From Apoda limacodes (lineage: Eukaryota > Arthropoda > Insecta > Lepidoptera > Limacodidae): a DNA stretch of 64,000 nucleotides. The notes under the pieces are model-generated. The model was not told the origin of the DNA. It ran no database searches and saw only the letters and a list, made by a program, of their open reading frames with translations. Each line of letters opens with the position of its first letter. Within the stretch, counting starts at the first letter, position 1. Below, in pieces: positions 53,841 to 63,972 of the stretch. The translations under genes and the position numbers were made by a program. The stretch is taken from the NCBI GenBank assembly GCA_946406115.1, contig OX291544.1, positions 682,001 through 746,000 of the forward strand. Reading direction: 5' to 3'.

Positions 53841-54915
53841 AAAAAAGGTTATTATCCATGGAGCGCCGGATGCGTGGTGATAAAAAATTCCGCACAAAAT
53901 ACTCGGATTTTATGCGAGAATACAAACCTCTCGGTCACATGTCGGTTTCGCAGTTCGAGTTGGAAGGCAACGAACATTATTTTGTTCCACATCACGCCGT
54001 CTTTAAAAATGGCAAGATACGGGTGGTGTTTGATGGGTTGGCGCCTACATCTTCGGGTACATCTTCCTTGAACGACTGCCTGATGTCGGGACCAAAAATT
54101 CAGGTACACATCTCGGACATCTTGACTGGTTTTCGTCGTCACCAGGTTGTGTTTGTGGCTGACCTTAAGATGATGTTCCGTCAGGTCATGATACACCCTG
54201 AAGATTGGCGGTTTCAGCTCATTTTGTGGAGAGAGGATCCGGCCTCTCCATTGGTTGTTTATGAGCTCAACACCAATACCTACGGGCTAAAGTCGAGCCC
54301 GTTTATAGCAATTCGCTCCTTGCTAGTTTTGGCTGATCGTGAGCGTCTGAATTTCCCGCGCGCAGCTGCTGTCTTCTCTTCTGACGCCTACGTCGACGAT
54401 ATTTGTACGGGTGCTTCGTCTGTGGAGGAGGCGTTATTCCTGAGGCATGAGCTAATCGGCTTGTTACGTGCAGGTGGTTATGAATTGAGGAAATGGATTT
54501 CCAATTCACCTGCCGTCTTAGAAGACTTGCCATCAGAACATCAGCAGGAGCCCCACCTCTTCCAGAATCCTGAGAATCCTGACTCCATCGCGGTCCTCGG
54601 AGTTCAGTATCGGCCTGTTCAGTACATCTTCACCTACTCGGTTGAACCGTCAGACACAATGAAGAGGTAGACTAAAAGGCTGGTGTGTCCACAGTAGCAC
54701 GTGTCTTTGATCCCAATGGTTGGGTGGCTCCTGTAGTCTTTTGGGCCAAATGCTTCCTACAGGAGCTCTCGATTTCTGGTCTCGACTGGCTTACCCCGTT
54801 GACCGGAGACTTGTTGTCTTACTGGCTACGTTTTTATGAGACACTTTCGGACCTTCAATATGTCTCCGTGCCTCGGTCGATCTTACCCCCAGGTCGTTAT
54901 CACGGCTTCTTTAAC
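53840..54915 (+). pseudogene. Reverse transcriptase of BEL/Pao element K
   Basis: Frame 53858-54670: YKPLGHMSVSQFELEGNEHY, VPHHAVFKNGKIRVVFDGLA (KIRVVFD), VFVADLKMMFRQVMIHPEDW (catalytic D), YGLKSSPFIAIRSLL and the catalytic YVDDICTGASSVEEA near 54388, then LRKWISNSPAVLED. A TAG at 54668 is followed by STVARVFDPNGWVAPVVFWA and LQELSISGLDWLTPL, the connection domain (DP.G...P). The match stops at 54915, so RNase H and integrase are missing. Confidence 0.85.
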
Positions 54916-55935
54916 TAAATAAAGCACCTGCACTTCATTTTACTTAATAACAAACCATAAGAAAATTTACCCAAAAAAAAGAAAATGGACTATAGGTATA
55001 TACTGTGAGCCACAAAATAATATTTAGTATAATCGTAAACACATATTAGTCAGCAATTCTGCTTTAGACCTTGTTATAGGACTTGCAACGGCAATATCTT
55101 CTGATGAGTTTTTGTTTGTGGATATCAATAAAGACTGCTGCACTATTTGATTAGGTCTTTGTACCTGTGGCTTGCAATTCTCTTTTGTCTGTTGAACCCT
55201 AAGATTCATTAGACTTCCGCTGTCTTGCTATTATGTGACGTCAGTTGCGTCTGAACTTACGACCTATGACATCCTGTTACACAATTCATCGCGGTTCTTG
55301 CGCGCTTCCTACTATAGATACGCGATTTCTATATTTTTCATCAACTATTATAACATTGTCGCCGGGGAACACAGTTTTTACCTAGTTTGACAGCTTCCAA
55401 AAAGCAGCGCAGGACACCCTGTTTGGTAACTAACCTTATGGCATTCGGTCGTCTCGACGCAGGGTTGACAGTCCATCTGTCCTATCGTCAGAAGGGGCCT
55501 AGCTTGTATAGAGGGAATTTACTCTAGGGTATATCAATACAAAGGGGGAGTGAAAAATTATTATAATTATGTAGTTGCGTCAACTTTCCTGGTAGGCGGA
55601 TAGCGAAGTCCGTCCAAGCGAGATAGTCCAAACCCGAAGAGTGTGGTACACATCATCATATATATATATATATACTGTGATGAAAAATAAAAAATATTTT
55701 CGATTTTTTTCCACATAAAACTGTTGTAAATAAACAATGGTTAGATAGAGCTGTAATCATCTAACATTTACTTGTCACTACCCGACACCAGTTGGTGTCA
55801 ACCGTATTATTTTCCCAGATTTGACACTGGTAACATTTCAAAGATAGTTATCTATGAGAAACTAATGTAAACAAACAACATTTTGAGATTAGGTTTTGAC
55901 TATAATTTCCTATGATGTGTATTGGTCGCGGTAAA
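54916..55935. other. Unassigned DNA with weak minus-strand retroelement hints
   Basis: The minus strand contains FPGDNVIIVDEKYRNRVSI near 55300-55385, then, after a frame change, a 61-codon ORF (55209-55024) with PITRSKAELL. These resemble the extreme end of a retroelement pol but are too short to assign. On the plus strand CAAAGGGGGAG (55539-55549) is a purine tract, and (TA)n lies at 55660-55674. Confidence 0.3.
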
Positions 55936-56190
55936 ATGGTCGCGTACAGTGCGGTTTCAGAGAAACTTCCTCCCGCGAACCCTTGGGTTGTGGAATGAGC
56001 TGCCTGCCAAGGTTTTCTCTAAGGACTACAGTATGGGGTTCTTCAAAAAAGAAGTTATTAGATTTCTGAAGGGTCGGCAACGCGCGAGTGATGCCCCTGG
56101 TGTTGCAAGCGTCCATAGGCTACGGTGACTGCTTACCATCAGGCGGACCGTAGGCTTGTTTGCCACCCTAGTGGTATAAATAAAAAAAAA
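55936..56190 (+). mobile_element. LINE A 3' fragment
   Basis: Begins AAATGGTCGCGTACAGTGCG and runs through KWSRTVRFQRNFLPR, LWNELPAKVFSKDYSMGFFK and KKEVIRFLKGRQRASD to TTTGCCACCCTAGTGG and an A-tail. The C-terminal frame is open to its TGA, better preserved than in copy 1. Confidence 0.85.
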
Positions 56191-56263
56191 AAAGATCAAA
56201 GTTTAAAGAAAATTTCGTCATAAGCGCGCCGTGGCTAAAGAGATTACAAAACACATTTTTTAT

Positions 56264-56310
56264 TAGGCTTGTTTGCCATCGTAGTGGTATAAAAAAAAAA
56301 AAAAAAAAAA
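56264..56310 (+). repeat. LINE A 3'-terminal fragment with A-tail
   Basis: AGGCTTGTTTGCCATCGTAG + TGGTATAAAAA and a long A-run: an almost tail-only copy 75 bases after the previous one. Confidence 0.7.
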
Positions 56311-56615
56311 ATCATGTAACGGGATTCAGCACGTTACATGTTGTAGAATTGAATCAAAATTCTTAACATTGTGCACTGGTTCTAGTAACAATAGAGGGAT
56401 TAAGGGTATTTGGTATTTAGACGTCTGCCCATAAGGATTAATCGGGAGAATTTATACCTTATTTCGGAATATTTCTATAATTTAATAACCTAAGATAGAA
56501 ATCTTGCTTTGGATCTATATAATTACATTCCTTTCACTTTTTTCATTGGACTGACTGTAATACGGCGACGAAGTTATATGTTATATGCTTGCCATTCACG
56601 CAAAAAAATAATTAA
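56311..56615. other. DNA upstream of the receptor exon
   Basis: No earlier exon recognised. It may hold the preceding intron of the odorant-receptor gene. Confidence 0.3.
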
Positions 56616-56995
56616 ACTCATAAGAGCTTCAATATGACGCCGACCTACAACAACTACAAAATGGGAATCTTCAAAACAAACTATCAAGGAAATTCCACAC
56701 CTGAATTCACAGTATATTATTTATATCCAGGATTTGATCCTATGCTTTACTTCTATCCAATCAGTATCTTCAACGTTGTCGCTTCCATTCAATGTGTCAT
56801 AGCAATTTTTTGCTTTGATTTGTATCTTTCAATTATGGTATTCCAAATAATTGCTCATATAAATGTATTAAGGAAAAATTTAGATGACATGCCCTTACCC
56901 AAAAACAAAATATTGGGTGTGTTCGACAAGCAGGAGAACAACGAAGTATTTACTACGTTAAAAGACTGCGTTGATCATCACAGAATCATTGTGAG
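56616..56995 (+). CDS. Odorant-receptor-like (7tm_6) exon, host gene
   Basis: The only coding stretch that looks like a chromosomal gene. An open frame (in frame from 56616, first ATG 56634) encodes two hydrophobic segments, the main one FNVVASIQCVIAIFCFDLYL continuing into SIMVFQIIAHINVLRKNLDD. Then comes a polar stretch and TTLKDCVDHHRIIVR. The pattern (membrane segment, I.HI..L...L, then LK.CV.HH..I) is that of the third-fourth membrane region of insect odorant receptors, which form ligand-gated channels with Orco in sensory neurons. The frame ends at GTGAG|GTAAG, a canonical splice donor at 56996. No acceptor is certain, though several AGs lie at 56622-56627. No following exon is recognised before 58000, so this may be an intact exon of a gene with long introns or a fragment. 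Confidence 0.6.
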
Positions 56996-58038
56996 GTAAG
57001 TTTACCGAGTACCTAAACACTAGCAATAAATCCTCATATATAATAACCAAATTGAAGAAAGACAATGACAAAGCTCCAAAAATAATAACTCGAACTTAAA
57101 GTATTTTTTATTTAAGTAGACTTTTAAACAGCACTTTTGAATCTTCACTTCAATTATTGAGTTTATAAACTCTACCATCGGCCCGCAATTTAAATTTTAA
57201 GGAACATATAAGAAACGGAATGCCTTATTTTGTAGCACACGGATTCAGCTATATGGCTTAATTTCTTTGCCTTTTTTTGTGTCTGGTGAATGCAACAACA
57301 AATATTTACTGTTGAAGAACGTTTAATATTATTGTTGTTTTTTTTTGTAGATTACTTTAAAGTATTTGTTCTATTCTATGTTATGAAATCGCATGGTTAA
57401 GCCATGCCGTAGTTTTTTGACAAGATTGCCTTGGCATACAGAGCTATGGCATTGCGTAGGGCTTGAAATTGTTTTATTTACTTAATGGGCAATGCTCTAT
57501 CTCCCAAACATGTGTAGCCAAGGCATTAAATGCGCAAAAGAAGTGCCACCAGAATCTACAAATGGATAGAGATAGATTATTTTAACAATTCTCTCATCAT
57601 GGGGTCATAAAATAAAATAAGCTACGGTAAAATAATTGAACCACCCATTGGTAAAAGGGAATAAACGCCAGTATGAGGTGTATCGACTTTTTTACAATTT
57701 TTCATTCTTTAAACATAGCACTACAGTGTGAGTTCGAATAAAGGAATAAAACGCCCTCAATTGGTATAGATGCATGTGAATGTATAAATTGTTAGTTGGA
57801 AGAAAGAAACAAATCCGCTTTTTATTTCCTTCTTCCCACTAACATGTTTGTCAATAGAAATAAAATTTGTTTCTGCCTGTCTATTTTAGCTTATTATTAT
57901 TATTAATATTATTTTAACGACAATTATGGGTACAGATTTGTTTGACCATTATTTGATGTATGTTCGACTTGTGAACAAATCGAAGCAAAAATAAAGTCTT
58001 TCGCTTAATGAAAATGCAAAGAGAGTGGCAGTTAAATA
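56996..58038. other. Putative intron / unassigned AT-rich DNA
   Basis: Starts with the GTAAG donor. No coding match recognised. Confidence 0.35.
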
Positions 58039-58537
58039 TCTATACATATAATAAAATGGTAGGAAATTCAAAACTGTACATTGAATATTTTTTTAAAAGA
58101 ATACTTGGGGTGTGATCTACAATCGATACCGAAGCCAAAAATATAGTTTTTAGAATTTTTGTCTGTTTGTCTGTATGTATGTTCGGGATAAACTCAAAAA
58201 GTACAGCATGGATTTACTTTAAATTTGGCACGAATATTATTAAGAAGTTGGGTCAACATTAAGGCTACATATTAACACGCTATCACCTACAGGATACGAG
58301 TAGTGAATCTTTATTTCTTCAACGCATTCTGTAACAATGTGTAATCTAACGACGCATATTTGACTTGCTTCTTAATTATTAATTATTCTACTCACACATA
58401 GCCATTTATTTTGTTAAAAAATCGTGTAAAGTCATAACTTAGATGCGTTATAATTTTTCATCGCGCTATGGTTTTGCGCACAAAAAGTAATCTTAAAGTA
58501 TAGCGTTCACGCAGACGACGTCGCGGGCAGTAGCTAG
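58039..58537 (+). mobile_element. Helitron-like non-autonomous element (499 bp)
   Basis: Starts TCTATACATATAATAAAATG after an A and ends GACGACGTCGCGGGCAGTAG + CTAG before a T, the full Helitron signature (5' TC, 3' CTAG, A/T target) with GC-rich DNA near the 3' end. Same family as 20094-21390. No Rep/helicase coding. Confidence 0.7.
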
Positions 58538-58544
58538 TACATAT

Positions 58545-58765
58545 TAAACGTGCTGAAAAGTTTTATAATAAGCAATAAGAAATTTTGGCCCTGTGTCAGG
58601 AAAGAGAAGATGTTAGAGATATCGTATTTGATTATATGCAGAATCTCCCGCTTCCTAAGATCCCGGTTTAGGAGATGTTTTATTTAAGAAAACTATGGCT
58701 GTATGTGTTTTGTGTACATGACTTGAAAACGAATTTAGCTGATTTTTATACTTATCATGGGGGTT
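58545..58765 (+). pseudogene. DDE-transposase-like remnant
   Basis: One frame, with two stops, reads RAEKFYNKQ, then LALCQEREDVRDIVFDYMQN, NLPLPKIPV, EMFYLRKLWLYVFCVHDLKT and LADFYTYHGG. The FD(Y/F).QNLP.P.IP block followed by a FY.RQLW.YVF.IHD block is recurrent in a family of long insect proteins believed to be DNA-transposon derived. I recognise the pattern but cannot name the superfamily with certainty. It begins eight bases after the Helitron end; the Helitron probably entered it. Confidence 0.45.
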
Positions 58766-59074
58766 GTTGATGGTCAGGGGTTCAGATATGGTGAACTGGA
58801 AAAAAATCTGCAGCTTTTGTATGAAAAAAGGTTTATTCCTAGACACATCCGAACACGTGTTTTTAATTTATTAAAATTGTGTAGGGTCATGTGGTAGCTA
58901 GCGCGGTTAACGGAAGACTGCCGGACGGGCCGGTGCAATTAGTTTTTATATTATTGATATGCCTAGCTGCCACACAGCCCTACAGACACAGCTATACCTA
59001 TCGCTAGATATAAATAATATGTACGTTCGTTTGTAGTACAATAACAACTAAATTTTTAAATAGGTATTTTAATT
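58766..59074. other. Probable 3' end region of BEL/Pao element L
   Basis: Lies downstream of the pol stop of element L on the minus strand. A TGTACTACAAACGAACGTAC stretch (59044-59025) could begin an LTR, but the partner LTR is outside the window. Confidence 0.3.
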
Positions 59075-59692
59075 CTATCTTAAAATTAAAAGAAATGAGC
59101 GCGTCGCTAAGATACCCCACCCCAGTGCTATGTCAGCACTCCTAAGCCAAAGAGAAGTACCAGATTTGGTATTTATGTCGACCACTCGTACCCGACCATC
59201 TTTCCCAGGAAAAACCTCTCGTATGATTCCTCTGGCCCACAAGTTACGCGGTGATTTGGGATCCACTACATAAACAAAGTCATCCACCTGCAATGGACGC
59301 TGTTCTAGATGCCATCTTCGCCTGGATAACAACTCAGGAAGGAGTTCTCGGACCCACCTACGCCAGTACATGTCGGCTAACCTTTGTGCTGTTGGCCATT
59401 GTTTGCGGAGATATAAATCAGAATCATCAAAGTTTCCGGCCATTGGTAAGTTGGATGAACTACCTAAAAGAAAATGGTTAGGTGTCAAGGACTCGTTGCT
59501 ACCTGGTTCTACAGACACGTGAGTCAGTGGGCGATTGTTAACCATGTTCTCCACCTCAGCCATCAATGTACTTAAAACTTCGTCTTTAGGTGCTCGTTCT
59601 TTCAGAATGACTTTAAGTGAAGTTTTAACACTTCGAATGAGGCGTTCCGACGCCCCACCCCAGTGTGGGCTGGGAGGTGGATAAAATTCCAC
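59075..59692 (-). pseudogene. Integrase C-terminal half of element L
   Basis: A 205-codon open frame: FYPPPSPHWGGASERLIRSV (third catalytic residue E), LMAEVENMVNNRPLTHVSVE, SLTPNHFLLGSSSNLP, QWPTAQRLADMYWRRWVREL, LLSRRRWHLEQRPLQVDDFV, VVDPKSPRNLWARGIIREVF and GRVRVVDINTKSG. Only one stop separates it from the core, so the integrase is the least damaged domain of this element. Confidence 0.85.
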
Positions 59693-59704
59693 TGCGTACC
59701 ATTA

Positions 59705-60133
59705 TTAACGGTAATTTTTAAGAGTTTCCTTATATAATTCCTGAATGGATCTCTTAAGCTCCGAGTCAGCTCCTCTCAAGTTGGTTACGTTGTCAGAATA
59801 CAGCTGCTGCGGCCATCCCCTTCGAGATCCCATTCGTCGAAGGGCCATTATCAGTGCGTCAGTTGTCAGTGAGTGAACTAACTCTAAATGGATTGCTCTT
59901 ATTGTCATATAAGTGAAAATAACACCATACCTTTTCTTTTGTCTTCTACCTACCGTCACTGCAAGTGGTCCAAATAAATCCAATCCACAGTGGGTGAAAG
60001 GCCGATTGTGATGAGCCAAACGAGCCTGCGGTAGGTTCCCCATTTTAGGTATTTCCGGCTTGCATTTTTTTATTCTACAAAACATACATTTTGTACTAAC
60101 ATATTTTACTGTGGGTCGCAATTTGATATCCAA
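59705..60133 (-). pseudogene. Integrase core of element L
   Basis: CMFCRIKKCKPEIPKMGNLP (zinc half), FTHCGLDLFGPLAVTVGRRQ (first D), GVIFTYMTIRAIHLELVHSL, LRRMGSRRGWPQQLYSDNVT (second D; the usual SDNGTNF reads SDNVTNL). It ends ELYKETLKNYR at a stop where the chain should continue into the next frame (59692). Confidence 0.8.
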
Positions 60134-60219
60134 TATTTTTGTTTTAAATTATTGACGACAGCTTCTTGGTTTCCATGTGCAGCTTTGACATGTGAGTATG
60201 TGACTATTAACCTGCTTAC

Positions 60220-61365
60220 CTAGTGACGTCCGTCAAGGATGACATGGTTTTTCGTTTCAGGTGACACGTCAGTTGCATTGTCGATTCTACCACCAACTCG
60301 AAGTATTTGTTGTTCGTCGAGGAAAGGAGATAAATGACGAAGTTTGCTATTTTTATTAATATCCTTACCGTTTTGAAGAGCTTCGACTTCATCTTTAAAC
60401 GAATCATATTGTGCATGTCTAAGAAGTAGGTGTTCGGCTTGTAACATAGTAGTACAGTCTATGTCGATGTCTTGTTTTTTGCACCTACTAATAAATGTCA
60501 GCATGACTGCCGTGGACCTCTTTAGTCGAAGCCAAGACGAAAATCGCTGCGGACCAGGCACAGGTAACTGCACATACTTACTTGTGTCTAATACTGTATT
60601 TAAACATTCTAAGTTCGCCACGTCAATTTCGGTTTTAAGTATGTTTTGAGGCCACGATGATTCGCAACCTTGCAAAAATGACGGGCCCTGTATCCATTCG
60701 TTTTTGAATACGTCAGCATCATAAACTTCCCTAGTTGCTGCATCTGCAGTGTTGAGCTTTGTTGGTACATACCGCCACTCTTCAGAGCGAGTAAGCTCGT
60801 CGATCTCACCCAGACGGTTGGCCACAAAAGTTTTATAACTACGACTATTGTTCCGAATCCAGTGCAATACAGTAGTAGAATCGCACCAAAAGTAACGTAG
60901 CTTTGTGTCCAGTTTGTGTTCTTTTAAAATAGTGTCTGCTGACCGTGCAGCAAGCAAAGCCGCTTGTAGTTCCATTCGGGGCACGGTTATTGGCTTAACA
61001 GGAGCGACTCTGCACTTACTGGCTATAAATGATACATATATTTTACCGTTATCACTCCACCGCCAGTAAGCAACAGCACACATAGCTTTTGTGGAAGCGT
61101 CGCCAAATGTATGTAACTGTAAATTAGTATAACATTCTTTGGTATAACCTGATTTCGTAGCGTAACTGACGGGGCTCGTAGCACACGCCTTCGTAGCACG
61201 ATGGCTCGCCTCCGTAGTTCTAGCATGGTCAGTTAGCGGCGTAGCTGCATCGTAGCACGTAGTTACGCCATTACCAGATCTTTGAAATGACACACTCGGT
61301 CTTACCTCTGTCCTACTCGCACCCGTGCACTGCAGGTAACATCTTGGCACTCTAATATTTTCCAT
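60220..61365 (-). pseudogene. RNase H and integrase N-terminus of element L
   Basis: A 381-codon frame. Residues 1-80 are a shifted-frame or decayed stretch. Then LQLHTFGDASTKAMCAVAYW (RNase H D), PVKPITVPRMELQAALLAAR (E) and RYFWCDSTTVLHWIRNNSRS (D) follow, then VANRLGEIDELTRSEEWRYV and KLNTADAATREVY (N..D..TR). The integrase approach reads AEHLLLRHAQYDSF, KLRHLSPFLDEQQILRVGGR and SPETKNHVILDGRH. The three RNase H acidic residues are present. Confidence 0.8.
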
Positions 61366-61379
61366 TGTTTTTAATAAGT

Positions 61380-62013
61380 TAATCCATTAAATCCCAATTA
61401 ATATTAGATCGCCATGTATCCTGTAGCATGATTTTTCCTTGAATGGTAAATGGAGACAAAAACCCAAAAACATCAAAAATCGAAATTACTACTTTTAGCA
61501 ATATCCTTTTTGTAGGTATTTGCTCACCTTGGAGTATACTATGAGGTATACGTTTTAACGCTACATCAAAACCTAAAAGTCTTCATCTTTGTCTTGCTGA
61601 TCGGTTTTGAACTTTAGTGCACTTGCACATAAAGCTTCTTTTGGAACGCTGTCCAATACAGTTTGGCTATTGCTTATCCAGCCGCGAATTTCAAACCCAC
61701 CTACATTATGAATTTGCGTCACATTCCTCACCATGTCTATCGCTGTGGATTCGTCAGGAAAACTATCTATATAATCATCTACATAATGTTGATTACATAT
61801 TGCGGCGACAGCTAGCGGCATGTTTGATGTACATTTCAGCTCCCTTGCATAATTATTATTAATTAAATGATTAACACGGTCTACGTACCTTTCTGAAAAA
61901 AATTCCTTGTTTGCCGCCATTTTTCGTTCGATACCTTGTAGCCTGGACAGGGCGTTAGAATAACTGTCGGACATCTGGCACTCGTCGTCCTTCCAAGGCA
62001 ACCCAACCTGCAT
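61380..62013 (-). pseudogene. Reverse transcriptase of element L with internal deletion
   Basis: Frame 62013-61573: VGLPWKDDECQMSDSYSNAL, LQGIERKMAANKEFFSERYV and LINNNYARELKCTSN are the N-terminal fingers. The next residues, MPLAVAAICNQHYVDDYIDS, already hold the YVDD catalytic box, so about 150-180 residues of fingers/palm including the first catalytic aspartate are gone. It continues GGFEIRGWISNSQTVLDSVP, then in another frame ISIFDVFGFLSPFTIQGKIM, the connection domain. Confidence 0.8.
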
Positions 62014-62561
62014 CTGCCATTGACCAGGATCGCAGTCTGTTCCAGCTGGGACTGTGCACGTACGTCATCTACTTTCAATCGCACTTTACCTGAAACTCCG
62101 AGCGCGTCGAGTGCAAACGAGCGGCGCACCTCGTCGTGCAGAGCCCGCAGCTCGCGCTCCGTGTCGCTGAGCTGGCCGGACACGAGCAACGCCGAGTGGG
62201 TCACGCTGCTGGCGGCGCGCCCCGGCACCACTCCGTGTACGCACCAACCTAGGGGTGTGCGTGTTGCGGACGGCTCATTTCTCTTACCTATACACATTTC
62301 TATTGGCAACAACAAGTGATAATTATCCTGCCCGATCAATATGTCTGGCTTATGTTCAGCATTATAATTTAAAAATGAAATTTTATCTTTAATATTTTTT
62401 AAATGAGCATATTCGTTACAGTTAACAATTGATAATTTATGTTTAGGTAAATTTAATTCGTTACACACACCAACCACAGTAGGTTCGCAGACAAGTTCGC
62501 CTTGCCCCAGGCGCCGCGCATGCGCACGGAGACCGGCCCGCGCCGCCAGCTCCCGGGTCAT
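62010..62561 (-). pseudogene. Protease (DUF1758-type) end and pre-RT region of element L
   Basis: Frame 62561-61881 begins MTRELAARAGL, the stretch just after the catalytic D-S-G of DUF1758 proteases. It continues LPKHKLSIVNCNEYAHLKNI, PDILIGQDNYHLLLP (second half of the fold), RTPLGWCVHGVVPGRAASSV and ELRALHDEVRRSFALDALGV. The D-S-G itself is absent: the knuckle linker runs straight into MTREL, so the active site is deleted. Confidence 0.75.
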
Positions 62562-62568
62562 TTGTTGG

Positions 62569-63972
62569 TCATTTGGTTGTGGACGATGCCAGCGGTGGTG
62601 TTGTATCTTGGTTCTGTTGCTTTGTTTGTGCGATATTCATTTTGTAATGTAGAAGTCGATGATGCGCGCCGCCGCAGCCGTCTATGTCACAGGCGGGCGC
62701 GGAACAGGTTTCTCGCTCGTGACGCGACACCAAACATTTGTAGCACACGCCGTACCTCTTCACATGTCGCCACCTTTCTTTTCGCAAAGCCTTTTTAAAT
62801 TGTTTACACTCAGTCAGCCTATGTTTTGTGACACGGCAAAACTGGCATATATCTGAGTTTGTCAACTGCATTACTGCATGAGTACGATGTTCATTGTGTT
62901 TTTGTTTATAGTGGTTACGAATATCCATGGAATCAATACTGGCTGTGCTGCTTATTTTCATAGCTTCTTCATTTAAAAAATCTGATAGTATTTCTAATCG
63001 AGATTTCTGGCCTTTTAATATTAATTGATAACTGTAATCTGACCATTTTGATAATAAAATAGTAGGTAAATTTGACAGTATAAGTGAGCAAATATTAATA
63101 CCTTGTATATATCCATTCCTCGCCTCCTCCTAAATATGATGCTGTCTGGATTACCAAAACGTAGCTCCAAAGTTGACATCAGGATCTTGGGTGACGTCGC
63201 GCCAATCAGAAGAGCTGAGACGGCATCTTGAGCAGGTCCTCGAAGACACTTTCTTAATCTCCACAGATTTTCCTTTCAACTGAAGTTGCATACCTGAGTG
63301 GATTCTTCGTATGCTTGTTTGAATTGTAACCACTCCATGGGGTCTCCTGAGAATGTTGGTAGGTCCTTCGGCGTGCAGATACGACTAAGTAGTCTGGAGT
63401 CGGACAAGTTGTTGGCTGATGAAGCCGCCAGGTCTCTCAGTGCTGCTGCCAGCATGTGAACTGTATTACTATCTGATGTCCCAGGGTGTACTGCCGCCGG
63501 CGGACACTGCGCGCCCGTAGATGTACCATGCTCGTGAGCGGGCTGAGTCTATTCCAGTTCTTGCTGCGCCTACCCCATTTCGTGCTGACTGTGCTTCAGC
63601 CACCGTTCAACTTCACTGTCACGATGGGTGTGGTCCTCTTTGTGTGAACTGTATTTTTCATCCAAGTTGGCTAACTCCACCTCAAATTTTATGTCAATTA
63701 ATTCTATTTGTATGCGAGCCTTCTCATTTCCAGCTCTGATTTTTTTCTTCGCTCTAGTACAGATGACGATGTCGATCTCCGCTTCGAGTTTGCACAAGAT
63801 GGCGGCTGATGCAGTTGGCTCTCTGTCTTTACCCGCTATTTGTAATAAGATCTGCATGAGTACCTCGTTGCGTCTCCAGATGATCAATCCTTCCAGTTGG
63901 CTCATTCGTTTGTTCACCTTGTTCCTTCTTTTCATTTTGCTGTTTGCGTATCGTACTTTGCGTGTTCACCAT
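62569..63972 (-). pseudogene. gag and zinc knuckles of element L
   Basis: Start MVNTQSTIRKQQNEKKEQGE at 63972, a charged N-terminus typical of BEL/Pao gag. It shifts frame near 63930 into 63935-63570 (ARIQIELIDIKFEVELANLD). The middle is broken; the segment 63333-63151 shows SIRRIHSGMQLQLKGKSVEI and a CSRCRLSSSDWRDV-like stretch. At 62961-62569 one frame holds ICQFCRVTKHRLTECKQF, CYKCLVSRHERETC and CDIDGCGGAHHRLLH, i.e. knuckles. Confidence 0.7.

Larger units (their letters stand above)
51420..54915 (+). mobile_element. BEL/Pao element K (gag to RT; integrase missing)
   Basis: Plus-strand order gag, zinc knuckles, protease, RT with connection region, then an abrupt loss of similarity at 54915. 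No LTRs are identified. Codon use is GC-rich compared with most of the window. It has fewer stops than the other BEL/Pao copies, though at least four frame changes. Confidence 0.75.
59075..63972 (-). mobile_element. BEL/Pao element L (minus), gag to pol end
   Basis: Minus-strand order gag (63972-62569), protease (62561-62010), RT (62013-61380), RNase H (61365-60220) and integrase (60133-59075). This is the most complete BEL/Pao copy of the window. Its 5' leader and LTR lie beyond 64000. It is defective through deletions in the gag-protease junction and RT and through frameshifts. Confidence 0.85.

Noticed and set aside
62020..62319. Plus-strand 99-codon ORF in GC-rich DNA
   Set aside because: It is antisense to the element L protease/RT linker, whose motifs are clear on the minus strand.
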